Source of the DNA: VXYK01 sp965214565
GTDB taxonomy: Bacteria; Actinomycetota; Acidimicrobiia; Acidimicrobiales; Aldehydirespiratoraceae
DNA length: 64,000 bases
Reading direction: 5' to 3'
Assembly: GCA_965214565.1 (NCBI GenBank)
Contig: OZ243951.1
Span: forward strand, 3,038,001 to 3,102,000
Notes under the pieces: model-generated
Databases searched by the model: none
Told to the model about the DNA's origin: nothing
Seen by the model: only the letters and a program-made list of their open reading frames with translations
Program-made: the position numbers and the translations under genes
In this document: positions 34,648 to 41,802 of the stretch, in pieces
Numbering within the stretch: the stretch's first letter is position 1
How the letters are laid out: each line of letters starts with the position of its first letter

Positions 34648-34758
34648 TCAGGCGGTTCCGGTGGCGGGGATGGCGCCCAATCGAGCGATCTTCCGGGATC
34701 CGGCCACCAGGCGGGCCAGCGGGCGAACGCGATCGGTTGTTGCTTCTTGGGTGGTCAT
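34648..34758 (-). CDS. Possible 36-residue peptide upstream of yceI
   Basis: Encodes a basic peptide, MTTQEATTDRVRPLARLVAG followed by 16 residues ending TGTA. It starts between the operator sites and yceI and ends 33 bases before the yceI ATG, so it would be in the same transcript. No homology is recognised. It may be a leader peptide or the 5' scrap of a lost gene. Confidence 0.25.
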   Translation of the reverse strand: MTTQEATTDRVRPLARLVAGSRKIARLGAIPATGTA

Positions 34759-34782
34759 CGTCTCGGCACCATTCGTCATCAC

Positions 34783-34840
34783 TTGACGCATCAAATAACT
34801 GCTTGAAGGATCAATCTAGCCTGATTGTTTGACGCATCAA
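34783..34840. promoter_or_regulatory. Three TTGA-N4-TCAA operator-like sites between marR and yceI
   Basis: TTGACGCATCAA at 34783-34794 and again at 34829-34840, with TTGAAGGATCAA at 34803-34814. All share TTGA-N4-TCAA dyad arms; the first and third are identical. The third abuts the marR -10 box. This is the arrangement expected for autoregulation by the adjacent MarR protein and control of the divergent yceI side. Confidence 0.65.
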
Positions 34841-34844
34841 CCAC

Positions 34845-34850
34845 TAAGAT
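34845..34850 (+). promoter_or_regulatory. marR -10 box, leaderless
   Basis: TAAGAT ends 6 bases before the GTG at 34857, so transcription would begin at the start codon. No good -35 is seen; TGATTG at 34822-34827 has the right distance. Confidence 0.45.
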
Positions 34851-34856
34851 CGAGAT

Positions 34857-35342
34857 GTGGCCGATACGACAGAGCCGCGATGGCTCGACGAGACCCAGCA
34901 GGAGGCCTGGCGCGGCCTCCGCGCCGTCATGTTCAGGGCATTCCCCGAGATGGAACGGACCCTGAAGGCCCACGACCTACTCGCCATCCACTACCACATC
35001 CTCGCCGTTCTCTCGAACGCCCCCGAACAGACCCTGCGCCTCACCGAACTCGCCGACGCAGCAAATACGTCCCAGAGCCGACTCACCCACCGGCTCCGCG
35101 TCCTCGTCGCGCGAGGCGAAGTAGCCATCTCGGAGGACCCCGACGACCGCAGAGCCAAGAACGCCACCCTCACCACCGCAGGTCGCAAACGGCTCGAACA
35201 CCTCGCACCCATCCACATCGAAGACGTCCAACGCCTCATCTTCGACCCCCTCACTCCCGAACAGACCAAAGCCCTCGCCAACGCCATGACCACCATCGCC
35301 GACCACCTCTGCCAACACCCCGAGTTCCTCAACCCCAGCTGA
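34857..35342 (+). CDS. MarR-family transcriptional regulator
   Basis: A 161-residue winged-helix regulator: dimerisation helix WRGLRAVMFRAFPEMER, recognition region LRLTELADAANTSQSRLTHR and the wing VAISEDPDDRRAKNATLT (the DxRxK/A signature of MarR). GTG start at 34857. It is divergent from a yceI gene, a pair often seen in actinobacteria, and three matching dyads lie between them, so it probably represses both. The inducer is unknown. Confidence 0.9.
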   Translation: MADTTEPRWLDETQQEAWRGLRAVMFRAFPEMERTLKAHDLLAIHYHILAVLSNAPEQTLRLTELADAANTSQSRLTHRLRVLVARGEVAISEDPDDRRAKNATLTTAGRKRLEHLAPIHIEDVQRLIFDPLTPEQTKALANAMTTIADHLCQHPEFLNPS

Positions 35343-35451
35343 GAGCTCGGTCCCTCCCCCCAACGTCAAACGCGACGAAGAGCGCCGGAAGGTCAAAGTC
35401 GTACCCGTATCCCCGAAGGCAAAGGACCCGCGACCAATACCGCTCCGCGCG

Positions 35452-35765
35452 GAGGCTGTCGATGCCGCAGAACGCGATCTGGCCTGGCTCGGTGATCGAG
35501 TGGACCTTGAAGGGAGTTTCGCCCTGGCTGGTGACCGGCTGATCTTCATACCAAGCGAAGCCACGCCCCCCATCCGCTACTGGTACTGCATGCGCCGACG
35601 CAACGACTTCAGCCACGACGACTATCTGGTGCGCTACCGCGACATCCATAGCCAATTCGGATTGGACACCTCCGGAATCGAGGGATACACGCAATGGCAT
35701 GCGAACCTTGAAGCCACCGCGGCGGCATGTGAGCGTCTGGGAATCGGCGGCTGCCCCTACGACAG
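35452..35765 (+). pseudogene. Truncated second copy of the EthD-like gene (314-bp direct repeat, copy 2)
   Basis: An internal piece of the gene at 31741-32394, in the same orientation, 3519 bases downstream, with about 6 mismatches and no gaps. It lacks both ends of the gene: it begins at the codon region for AVDAAERDLAWLGD and stops after SCPYD-like GGCPYD, running then into sequence antisense to the PIN-toxin gene. No target-site duplication or transposase accompanies the copy. The flanks 35343-35451 and 35766-35859 show nothing recognisable. Confidence 0.9.
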
Positions 35766-35859
35766 GTTGGCCCAACGCCTCGATGTCACCCCACCGACCG
35801 CCGGCAAGCCCGGTCCAGTCGGAATGGCGGTAAACCGGCCCTACGGCGGAGTGCCCTTC

Positions 35860-36279
35860 TCAGCAACCGGGTCTGTCGAGCAGTTCTTCGAAGGCGGCGG
35901 GAGTGATCGCTCGTGGCGTCTGACCTTCCCATTGAAGGAGATCCTTGTCGCCAGTCACGATCCAGTCGACGCTATGTTCACGGCCCAGCGCGACGAGGTA
36001 ATCGTCATCGGCATCTCGTGTGGTGACCACGATCGGTGCCGGGTCGCTGACCACGTCGGCGATGCTCCGAATCGTGGCCATGTACAGTTGAGCCAATTCG
36101 GGATCGACGCGCTTGCGGAGCCTCGGCCGGTCCAAGACATCTTCCACCTCGGCAAGAAGCGCGGGACAGATCACGACCTCGATGCCTCCCCTGTCCAGCC
36201 ACCGGGTGACGAGTCGGTACGACGGACCGGTCTGAATCGCAGCAGAGATCAGAACGTTCGCGTCAAGAACCACCTTCAC
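35860..36279 (-). CDS. PIN-domain toxin (COG1569-type putative toxin)
   Basis: A 139-residue PIN protein: VVLDANVLISAAI, ALLAEVEDVLDRPRLRKRV, then TTRDADDDYLVALG and DWIVTGDKDLL carry the acidic active-site positions. The GTG at 36279 is chosen; the frame continues to 36507 but inside the upstream antitoxin. The start lies 8 bases after the antitoxin stop. RNase activity is expected from the family; the target is unknown. Confidence 0.85.
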   Translation of the reverse strand: MKVVLDANVLISAAIQTGPSYRLVTRWLDRGGIEVVICPALLAEVEDVLDRPRLRKRVDPELAQLYMATIRSIADVVSDPAPIVVTTRDADDDYLVALGREHSVDWIVTGDKDLLQWEGQTPRAITPAAFEELLDRPGC

Positions 36280-36287
36280 GATTGGCC

Positions 36288-36599
36288 CTAACGGGCACGG
36301 CGGCTGCGGCGCACGGTACGAACCTCTTCGACCGCGATGGCCATCGCCTCCTCTTCGGATAGATCCGAGTTCTCCACGTTTGCGGCAAGCTCCGTAGTCA
36401 CGCGTCGCGTGAAGTACTCCCAGGCCGATTGACGGCTGACGCCAAGCGCCTCGCCGATCGCCGCCCACGACGCTCCCGCGTCTCGAGCCGCTGCAATCTG
36501 CTTCCACCGAAGCTCATCAAGTTGCGCCTCTGAACGAGCCACCTCACGCAACACGTCAAGCGGCTCAACCGGCAGCGAGTCAGCAACGATCAAACTCAT
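36288..36599 (-). CDS. HTH-type antitoxin partner of the PIN toxin
   Basis: A 103-residue protein with a helix-turn-helix (ASWAAIGEALGVSRQSAWEYF) in the middle and an acidic then basic C-terminal tail (NSDLSEEEAMAIAVEEVRTV). Likely the DNA-binding antitoxin of the pair. ATG at 36599 is preferred over 36608 because the promoter described next would start the RNA about there. 8 bases separate it from the toxin GTG. Confidence 0.75.
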   Translation of the reverse strand: MSLIVADSLPVEPLDVLREVARSEAQLDELRWKQIAAARDAGASWAAIGEALGVSRQSAWEYFTRRVTTELAANVENSDLSEEEAMAIAVEEVRTVRRSRRAR

Positions 36600-36606
36600 A
36601 GATGTC

Positions 36607-36635
36607 ATGGTACCCTGACACAGGGCACTAGTCAA
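36607..36635 (-). promoter_or_regulatory. Promoter and operator of the HTH/PIN pair, leaderless
   Basis: Minus strand: -35 TTGACT (36630-36635), exactly 17 bases, -10 TACCAT (36607-36612), then 7 bases to the ATG at 36599. The perfect inverted repeat CCCTG-N3-CAGGG (36613-36625) lies wholly in the spacer, so a bound antitoxin would block RNA polymerase. Confidence 0.7.
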
Positions 36636-36708
36636 CGCACTTCCCCATCCGAGTCCAACGTCCGACACCCGAGAACGAAAACGCTCTGACTAGGGGAAAC
36701 GCAATTTG

Positions 36709-36793
36709 TGTCGGAGGGGGGACTTGAACCCCCACGCCCATAACGGGCACTAGCCCCTCAAGCTAGCGCGTCTGCCAATTCCGCCACTCCGAC
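36709..36793 (-). tRNA. tRNA-Leu (anticodon GAG)
   Basis: An 85-base class II tRNA. Acceptor GTCGGAG pairs with CTCCGAC; discriminator A; anticodon stem CTAGC/GCTAG encloses the loop TTGAGGG, giving anticodon GAG (reads CUC/CUU). A long variable arm and the GGTTCAAGTCC T-loop are present. The CCA end is not encoded. Confidence 0.95.
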
Positions 36794-36880
36794 GTGGCCA
36801 TCCAACGAGCTGGATGCGAAGCACGATCTTAGCGCCGTGCGCACCTCGCCACACTCAGATTCACACGGTAAACCGAGGGC

Positions 36881-37105
36881 TCAGAAGATCAGCGCGTAGG
36901 CCACTGAAGAGAACCCGAAGACCACCGCGGCCACCACAGTGATCCGATCAAGGTTGCGCTCAACCACAGTCGAACCCGCGGCCGCGGCACCGGCACCGCC
37001 GCCGAACATGTCGGACAGTCCCCCACCCTTGCCGCTGTGCAACAGCACGAGCAGAATCAGCGTCGACGCTGAGACGAACCAGAGGGGGGCAACGATCCAA
37101 ACCAT
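36881..37105 (-). CDS. secG: Preprotein translocase subunit SecG
   Basis: A 74-residue membrane protein with two hydrophobic helices (about 3-22 and 54-73) around the conserved SGKGGGLSDMFGGG loop. It assists SecYE in protein export. Last gene of the gap-pgk-tpi-secG run, 38 bases after tpiA, as in most actinobacteria. Confidence 0.95.
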   Translation of the reverse strand: MVWIVAPLWFVSASTLILLVLLHSGKGGGLSDMFGGGAGAAAAGSTVVERNLDRITVVAAVVFGFSSVAYALIF

Positions 37106-37143
37106 GGAATTCAGCCTAACCGGATCATCTACAGGGCCTACGC

Positions 37144-37953
37144 CTAGTAGAGACGGAAGTTGACTATGCGGGCGAATTCGTCGGGGTCGAGACTGGCGCC
37201 GCCGACCAAGGCACCGTCGATGTCGGGCTGTGCCATCAACTCCGGGGCGTTGCCGCCCTTGACCGAGCCGCCGTACTGGATGCGCACGGCGTCGGCTGCC
37301 GAATCACCCCAGCCGGAGCGCACCAGAGAGCGGATATGGGCGCACATCAACTGGGCGTCGTGCGGGGTTGCCGTCACGCCGGTGCCGATCGCCCAGATCG
37401 GTTCATAGGCGATCACAATCGCGGCCACGACATCGCTCGACAGGCCGGCCAAGCTGCCCGAGATCTGCTGGGACACGGTCGACTCCGCCTCCCCCGCCTC
37501 ACGCTGCTGCAGGGTCTCGCCGACACAGACGATCGGGGTCATTTCCGCTGCCAGCACGGCCTTGGCCTTCTCGTTGACGACTTCGTCGGTCTCCCCGAAC
37601 AGTTCACGCCGTTCGCTGTGACCCACGATCACATACTCAACGTTGAGCTTAGCCAACATCGGCGGCGCGATCTCACCGGTGAACGCACCGTGGCTCGCCA
37701 TGTGTACGTTCTGCGCACCCAGCGAGATGGGAACGTCGTCGGCCTGCAGGACCGTCTGCACGGACCGCAGGTCGGTGAAGGGCGGATGAACCGAGACGTC
37801 CACATGGTCGTAGTCGCGCGGGTTCAGAGCGTAGGCAAGCTTCTGGATCGTCTGGATCGCTTCGAAGTGGTTGTGGTTCATCTTCCAGTTGCCGCTGATC
37901 AGCGGCTTGCGTGCGCCATGCGCAAACTCATCAGTCGCCGGTTCATTAGACAA
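37144..37953 (-). CDS. tpiA: Triosephosphate isomerase
   Basis: A 269-residue TIM barrel that interconverts DHAP and glyceraldehyde-3-phosphate. Active-site residues: Asn and Lys in SGNWKMN, His in VGHSERR, Glu in AYEPIWAIGTG, and the phosphate loop YGGSVKGGN. About 10 extra N-terminal residues (MSNEPATDEF) before the first strand. Its start overlaps the pgk stop by 8 bases. Confidence 0.97.
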   Translation of the reverse strand: MSNEPATDEFAHGARKPLISGNWKMNHNHFEAIQTIQKLAYALNPRDYDHVDVSVHPPFTDLRSVQTVLQADDVPISLGAQNVHMASHGAFTGEIAPPMLAKLNVEYVIVGHSERRELFGETDEVVNEKAKAVLAAEMTPIVCVGETLQQREAGEAESTVSQQISGSLAGLSSDVVAAIVIAYEPIWAIGTGVTATPHDAQLMCAHIRSLVRSGWGDSAADAVRIQYGGSVKGGNAPELMAQPDIDGALVGGASLDPDEFARIVNFRLY

Positions 37954-39073
37954 AGGGAGCTCCTCTCAGGGCCTTGAGGCCGACCAGGTCACCCCGCTCG
38001 ATCAAGGCCAGCGATGCCCCACCACCGGTGGAGACGTGATCCATTTCATGCTCGACACCGAAAAGTTTCGCCGCCGCAGCACTGTCACCGCCACCGACGA
38101 CCGTGAACGCCCTGGTCTCGGCCATGGCCTGCGCGACCGCACCGGTCCCGCCGCCGAAGCGGGGATCCTCGAATACGCCCATCGGTCCGTTCCACAGCAC
38201 CGTCGCTGCCTCGTGGATGACGTCACCGAACGCCGCCGCGCTGCCCGGACCGATGTCCACACCCATCCAACCGTCGGGCAGGTTCGTGCCCATCTGGCGC
38301 ACGTCTCCCCCGGCGCTGGGCGCCATCAGCTCGCCGCCGGGGCCCAACGCGGTGATGTCGTACGGAAGATGGATTGATTTGGGGCCGTCAAGCAGCCGCG
38401 CGCAGGTGTCGATCATGTCAGTCTCGCACAGCGAGGCCCCCACCGAGTGGCCCTTGGCAGCCAGGAAGGTGAAACACATCCCTCCACCGACGATCAACGA
38501 ATCGACCGACTCCAGCAGGGCCTCAATGACCGCGAGCTTGTCGCTCACCTTCGATCCGCCCATGACCGCCACGAAAGGTCTCCGCGGATTCGTGCGCAAC
38601 CCGCCCAGTACCTCGACCTCACGGTGCAGCAGCCGGCCCGCGGCCGACGGCAGACAACGGGGCGGACCGACGATCGAGGCATGAGCACGGTGCGAAGCAC
38701 CGAACGCGTCATTGACGTAGACGTCGTGCCCCTCGACCAACTCATCCACGAACGACGTGTCGTTGGCCGTTTCTCTGGGATCGAAACGAAGGTTCTCCAA
38801 CAACTCGACACCCGGCGCCAACTCGCTCAGGCGTTCCCGTACCGGTTCAACCGAATACGCCGGATTCGCCTCGCCTCGGGGCCGTCCGAGATGAGTGCAG
38901 GCGGTGACCGACGCGCCCTGGCCGGTCAACCAGCGAATCGTCGGCAAAGCGGCGCGGATGCGCAGGTCGTCGGTGATCTGCCCATCGGCGACGGGTACGT
39001 TGAAGTCGGCCCGCAGAAGGATCGACTTACCCGCGAGGTCTCCGAGGTCTTCGAGTCGGGGTACGGAACTCAC
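37946..39073 (-). CDS. pgk: Phosphoglycerate kinase
   Basis: A 375-residue kinase (slightly shorter than the usual ~395). RADFNVP, THLGRPRG, GGSKVSDKLAVI, the nucleotide-binding WNGPMGVFE and GGGDSAAA, and STGGGASLALI are all present. GTG at 39073 (VSSVPRLEDLGDLAGKS) is chosen; the frame runs on to 39211 inside gap. Generates ATP from 1,3-bisphosphoglycerate. The start is 11 bases after the gap stop. Confidence 0.96.
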   Translation of the reverse strand: MSSVPRLEDLGDLAGKSILLRADFNVPVADGQITDDLRIRAALPTIRWLTGQGASVTACTHLGRPRGEANPAYSVEPVRERLSELAPGVELLENLRFDPRETANDTSFVDELVEGHDVYVNDAFGASHRAHASIVGPPRCLPSAAGRLLHREVEVLGGLRTNPRRPFVAVMGGSKVSDKLAVIEALLESVDSLIVGGGMCFTFLAAKGHSVGASLCETDMIDTCARLLDGPKSIHLPYDITALGPGGELMAPSAGGDVRQMGTNLPDGWMGVDIGPGSAAAFGDVIHEAATVLWNGPMGVFEDPRFGGGTGAVAQAMAETRAFTVVGGGDSAAAAKLFGVEHEMDHVSTGGGASLALIERGDLVGLKALRGAPFV

Positions 39074-39084
39074 TTCTGGAGCGT

Positions 39085-40092
39085 CTAGGCGTTGCCGACG
39101 ACCAGGGTGAGGTCGACAAGACGGTTCGAGTAGCCCATTTCGTTGTCGTACCAGCCGAAGATCTTGACCAGCGATCCCTGCGCCATGGTCAGTCCGGCGT
39201 CGAATACGCAAGAGGCGGTCGAACCGATGATGTCCGACGACACCAGGGGCGCTTCCGAATAGACGAGCACACCACTGAGGGGGCCAGAGGCGGCTGCCGC
39301 TTTGAAGGCCTCGTTGATCTCGGCGACCGTGACGTCGTCGCGGCTGAGCACACCGGTGAAATCAGTGATCGATCCGTCGGGAATCGGCACCCTCATCGAA
39401 GTGCCGTCGAGCTTCCCTTGCATCTCGCTCATGACCAGGCCGGTGGCGCGTGCAGCTCCCGTCGAGGTGGGCACGATGTTGATCGCCGCGGCGCGGGCCC
39501 GGCGCAGATCGGAATGGGGTCCGTCGACCAGCGCCTGGTCGCCCGTGTAGCCGTGCACTGTGGTCATCAGTCCCTGTACGACACCGAAGGCATCGTCTAG
39601 CACCTTCACCATCGGCACGAAGCAGTTTGTGGTGCAGGAGGCGTTGGAGATCACGTGATGGTTTGCCGGGTCGTAGGTGTCGTCGTTCACGCCGACCACG
39701 AAGGTGGCGTCGCTGTCGCCTGAGGGAGCGGAGATGATCACTTTGGGGGCACCCGCGCTGCGGTGCATGGCCGCGCCGCTGCGTTTGGTGAAGATACCCG
39801 TGGACTCGACCACGACATCGACACCGAGATCGCCCCAGGGCAAATCTTCGGGGTTGCGTTCAGAGAGAACCCTGAGCACATCGCCATCAACGCTGATTCC
39901 GTCATCGGTCACCGCGATCTCGGCAGCCAGACTCCCGTGCACCGAATCGTGCGCGAGAAGGTGGGCCATGGTGTCGATCGAGCCGAGGTCGTTGACGGCG
40001 ACGAAGTCGATGTCAGCGCCCTGGGCCTTGGCAGCCCGAAAGAAGTTGCGGCCGATGCGGCCAAAACCGTTTATTCCGACGCGTACTGTCAT
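39085..40092 (-). CDS. gap: Glyceraldehyde-3-phosphate dehydrogenase (type I)
   Basis: A 335-residue NAD-dependent dehydrogenase. NAD motif INGFGRIGRN at the start, catalytic cysteine in SNASCTTNC, and C-terminal WYDNEMGYSNR. ATG at 40092 is used (MTVRVGINGFG), with a GGGG-rich site upstream; the frame is open to 40146. In related genomes yvcK and whiA lie between rapZ and gap; here rapZ ends 63 bases upstream. Confidence 0.97.
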   Translation of the reverse strand: MTVRVGINGFGRIGRNFFRAAKAQGADIDFVAVNDLGSIDTMAHLLAHDSVHGSLAAEIAVTDDGISVDGDVLRVLSERNPEDLPWGDLGVDVVVESTGIFTKRSGAAMHRSAGAPKVIISAPSGDSDATFVVGVNDDTYDPANHHVISNASCTTNCFVPMVKVLDDAFGVVQGLMTTVHGYTGDQALVDGPHSDLRRARAAAINIVPTSTGAARATGLVMSEMQGKLDGTSMRVPIPDGSITDFTGVLSRDDVTVAEINEAFKAAAASGPLSGVLVYSEAPLVSSDIIGSTASCVFDAGLTMAQGSLVKIFGWYDNEMGYSNRLVDLTLVVGNA

Positions 40093-40155
40093 TTGGGGTT
40101 CCCCTGTTGGTGGTTGTGTGTGCCTTTGCCCGAAGCAGACAAACACATTTGGCTT

Positions 40156-41013
40156 TCAAATATTGAGGTCGCGGTGTACCACCGAAGGCGTGATCCCCAA
40201 TTCCTCGAATACCACGGCCATCCGTTCGGCAATCGCGACCGAACGATGTCTACCACCTGTGCAACCGAAAGCGACGGTGAGATACGACTTGCCTTCCTGC
40301 TCATACAACGGAAGGATCAATTCCAAGAGCCTCTCAAGACGTTCCAGGAAGCCCTCGGTGACCGGTTGCGACAGCACATAGTCGCGAACGGACTGGTCAC
40401 GGCCTGTCAAGGGGCGCAACTTCTCGTTCCAGTGCGGGTTGGGCAGGAATCGGCAGTCGATCACCAGGTCGACGTCTATGGGGAGCCCGTGCTTGTAGCC
40501 GAACGAGGAGACGGTCGTCTGCATGGTGTGCCGGCAGTTCCCGTCGCCGAAGGCCTCGGCCATGCGTTCGCGTAGTTGATGGACGTTAAGTTCCGAGGTG
40601 TCGATCACCAGGTCGGCCAGAGCCCTCAACGGTTCCAGGGCGATCCGTTCGGAATTGATGATCTCTCCGAGCGTGCCGCCGTCGGAATCGTCGAAGGGGT
40701 GCCGGCGCCGACTCGACTCGTAACGGCGCACCAGCACTTCGGTGGAGGCATCGAGGAACACCAGTTGCACCCTGGTGAACTTTGTGCGCAATGCGCTCAC
40801 CAACGTGGCGATCCTGTCCTGGTACTGGCCGGATCCGACAACTAGAGCCATCCGGTCACCGGCGCTCGAAGAGCCGTCGGCCAGTTCAGCGACCTTGGGG
40901 ATCAGCGTGGCTGGGAGGTTGTCCATCACGAACCAGCCCATGTCCTCGAGATTGTCGGCCGCTACCGTGCGACCGGCCCCCGACAGGCCCGCGATGACCA
41001 CCAGATCGCTCAT
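40156..41013 (-). CDS. rapZ: RapZ/YvcJ-family nucleotide-binding RNase adapter
   Basis: A 285-residue protein: Walker A GLSGAGRTVA (the usual GKS/T lysine is Arg: GAGRT, as in many actinobacterial forms), and the C-terminal signature FGCTGGRHRSVAIAERM. In enterobacteria RapZ senses glucosamine-6-phosphate; the actinobacterial role is not established. It is normally followed by yvcK and whiA, which are not here. Begins 9 bases after the methyltransferase stop. Confidence 0.93.
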   Translation of the reverse strand: MSDLVVIAGLSGAGRTVAADNLEDMGWFVMDNLPATLIPKVAELADGSSSAGDRMALVVGSGQYQDRIATLVSALRTKFTRVQLVFLDASTEVLVRRYESSRRRHPFDDSDGGTLGEIINSERIALEPLRALADLVIDTSELNVHQLRERMAEAFGDGNCRHTMQTTVSSFGYKHGLPIDVDLVIDCRFLPNPHWNEKLRPLTGRDQSVRDYVLSQPVTEGFLERLERLLELILPLYEQEGKSYLTVAFGCTGGRHRSVAIAERMAVVFEELGITPSVVHRDLNI

Positions 41014-41022
41014 GGGCCGATG

Positions 41023-41802
41023 CTAGCCAGTGGACTGCCTGCGGTCGCCGATAAGGGCCAGGAGCCTCGGGGTGTTGACCACTACGTCGGTTTCATGTTC
41101 GGAAACCTTGGACACGAACCCTGGCGGCGGGGCGGGTTCGAGCATCTCGACCAGATCGATCCCCGCGGCGATCATCTTGTTGATGTAGCGGCTCAGCGGA
41201 CGGTGTACGAAGCGCACATGCACGCCCTTGTCGACCTCTTCGACCGTGGCGGTCTCATGGAGGTAGGCACCCACGCGCCAGTATGTCTCGGGGGGATCGA
41301 TCATGTGGTCGACAATCAGCCCGCTGTTCGGAGTCTGGAACAGTGGGTGGTTGAGGATCAGCACGAGGCGGCCGCCCGCGCGCAGTACTCGCGCAACCTC
41401 GGCAAGCGACTCTTCGAGCGCGTCTATGTGTTCATAGACCAGACAGACGACCGCTCCGTCGAATGAGCCGCTCGCGACCGGCAGGCGGTCACTTCCGGCC
41501 AGCGCATAAACCGGCCCGCCGTCCCGCTCGTGTGCTGTTCGGATCTGCGCCATGGTCAGGTCGAGCCCTACGACTTCTGATCCCGACTGGGCCAACGCCC
41601 GGGCGATCTGGCCCTCTCCGGTGCCGATGTCGAGCACCCGTTCGCGCCCTGCGAGATGCTGCGTCACGATCGGGATGATCTGCTCGCTGTACTCGGGGTC
41701 GACTCCGTCGGTGAACTTCTCCTGCCACCACCCCGCATGCCCCTCCCACTCTGTTTGCGCTGCGGACGGAACCGCAGACCCGCGGTCAGGTTCTGTGGAC
41801 AT
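41023..41802 (-). CDS. Class I SAM-dependent methyltransferase
   Basis: A 259-residue Rossmann-fold methyltransferase: motif I VLDIGTGEGQIARAL, then EVVGLDLTMAQI, and FDGAVVCLVYEHIDALEESL. It overlaps the 3' end of uvrC by 17 bases, inside the uvrC-rapZ interval. The substrate is not known. In most relatives I recall, no methyltransferase lies at this position. Confidence 0.85.
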   Translation of the reverse strand: MSTEPDRGSAVPSAAQTEWEGHAGWWQEKFTDGVDPEYSEQIIPIVTQHLAGRERVLDIGTGEGQIARALAQSGSEVVGLDLTMAQIRTAHERDGGPVYALAGSDRLPVASGSFDGAVVCLVYEHIDALEESLAEVARVLRAGGRLVLILNHPLFQTPNSGLIVDHMIDPPETYWRVGAYLHETATVEEVDKGVHVRFVHRPLSRYINKMIAAGIDLVEMLEPAPPPGFVSKVSEHETDVVVNTPRLLALIGDRRQSTG

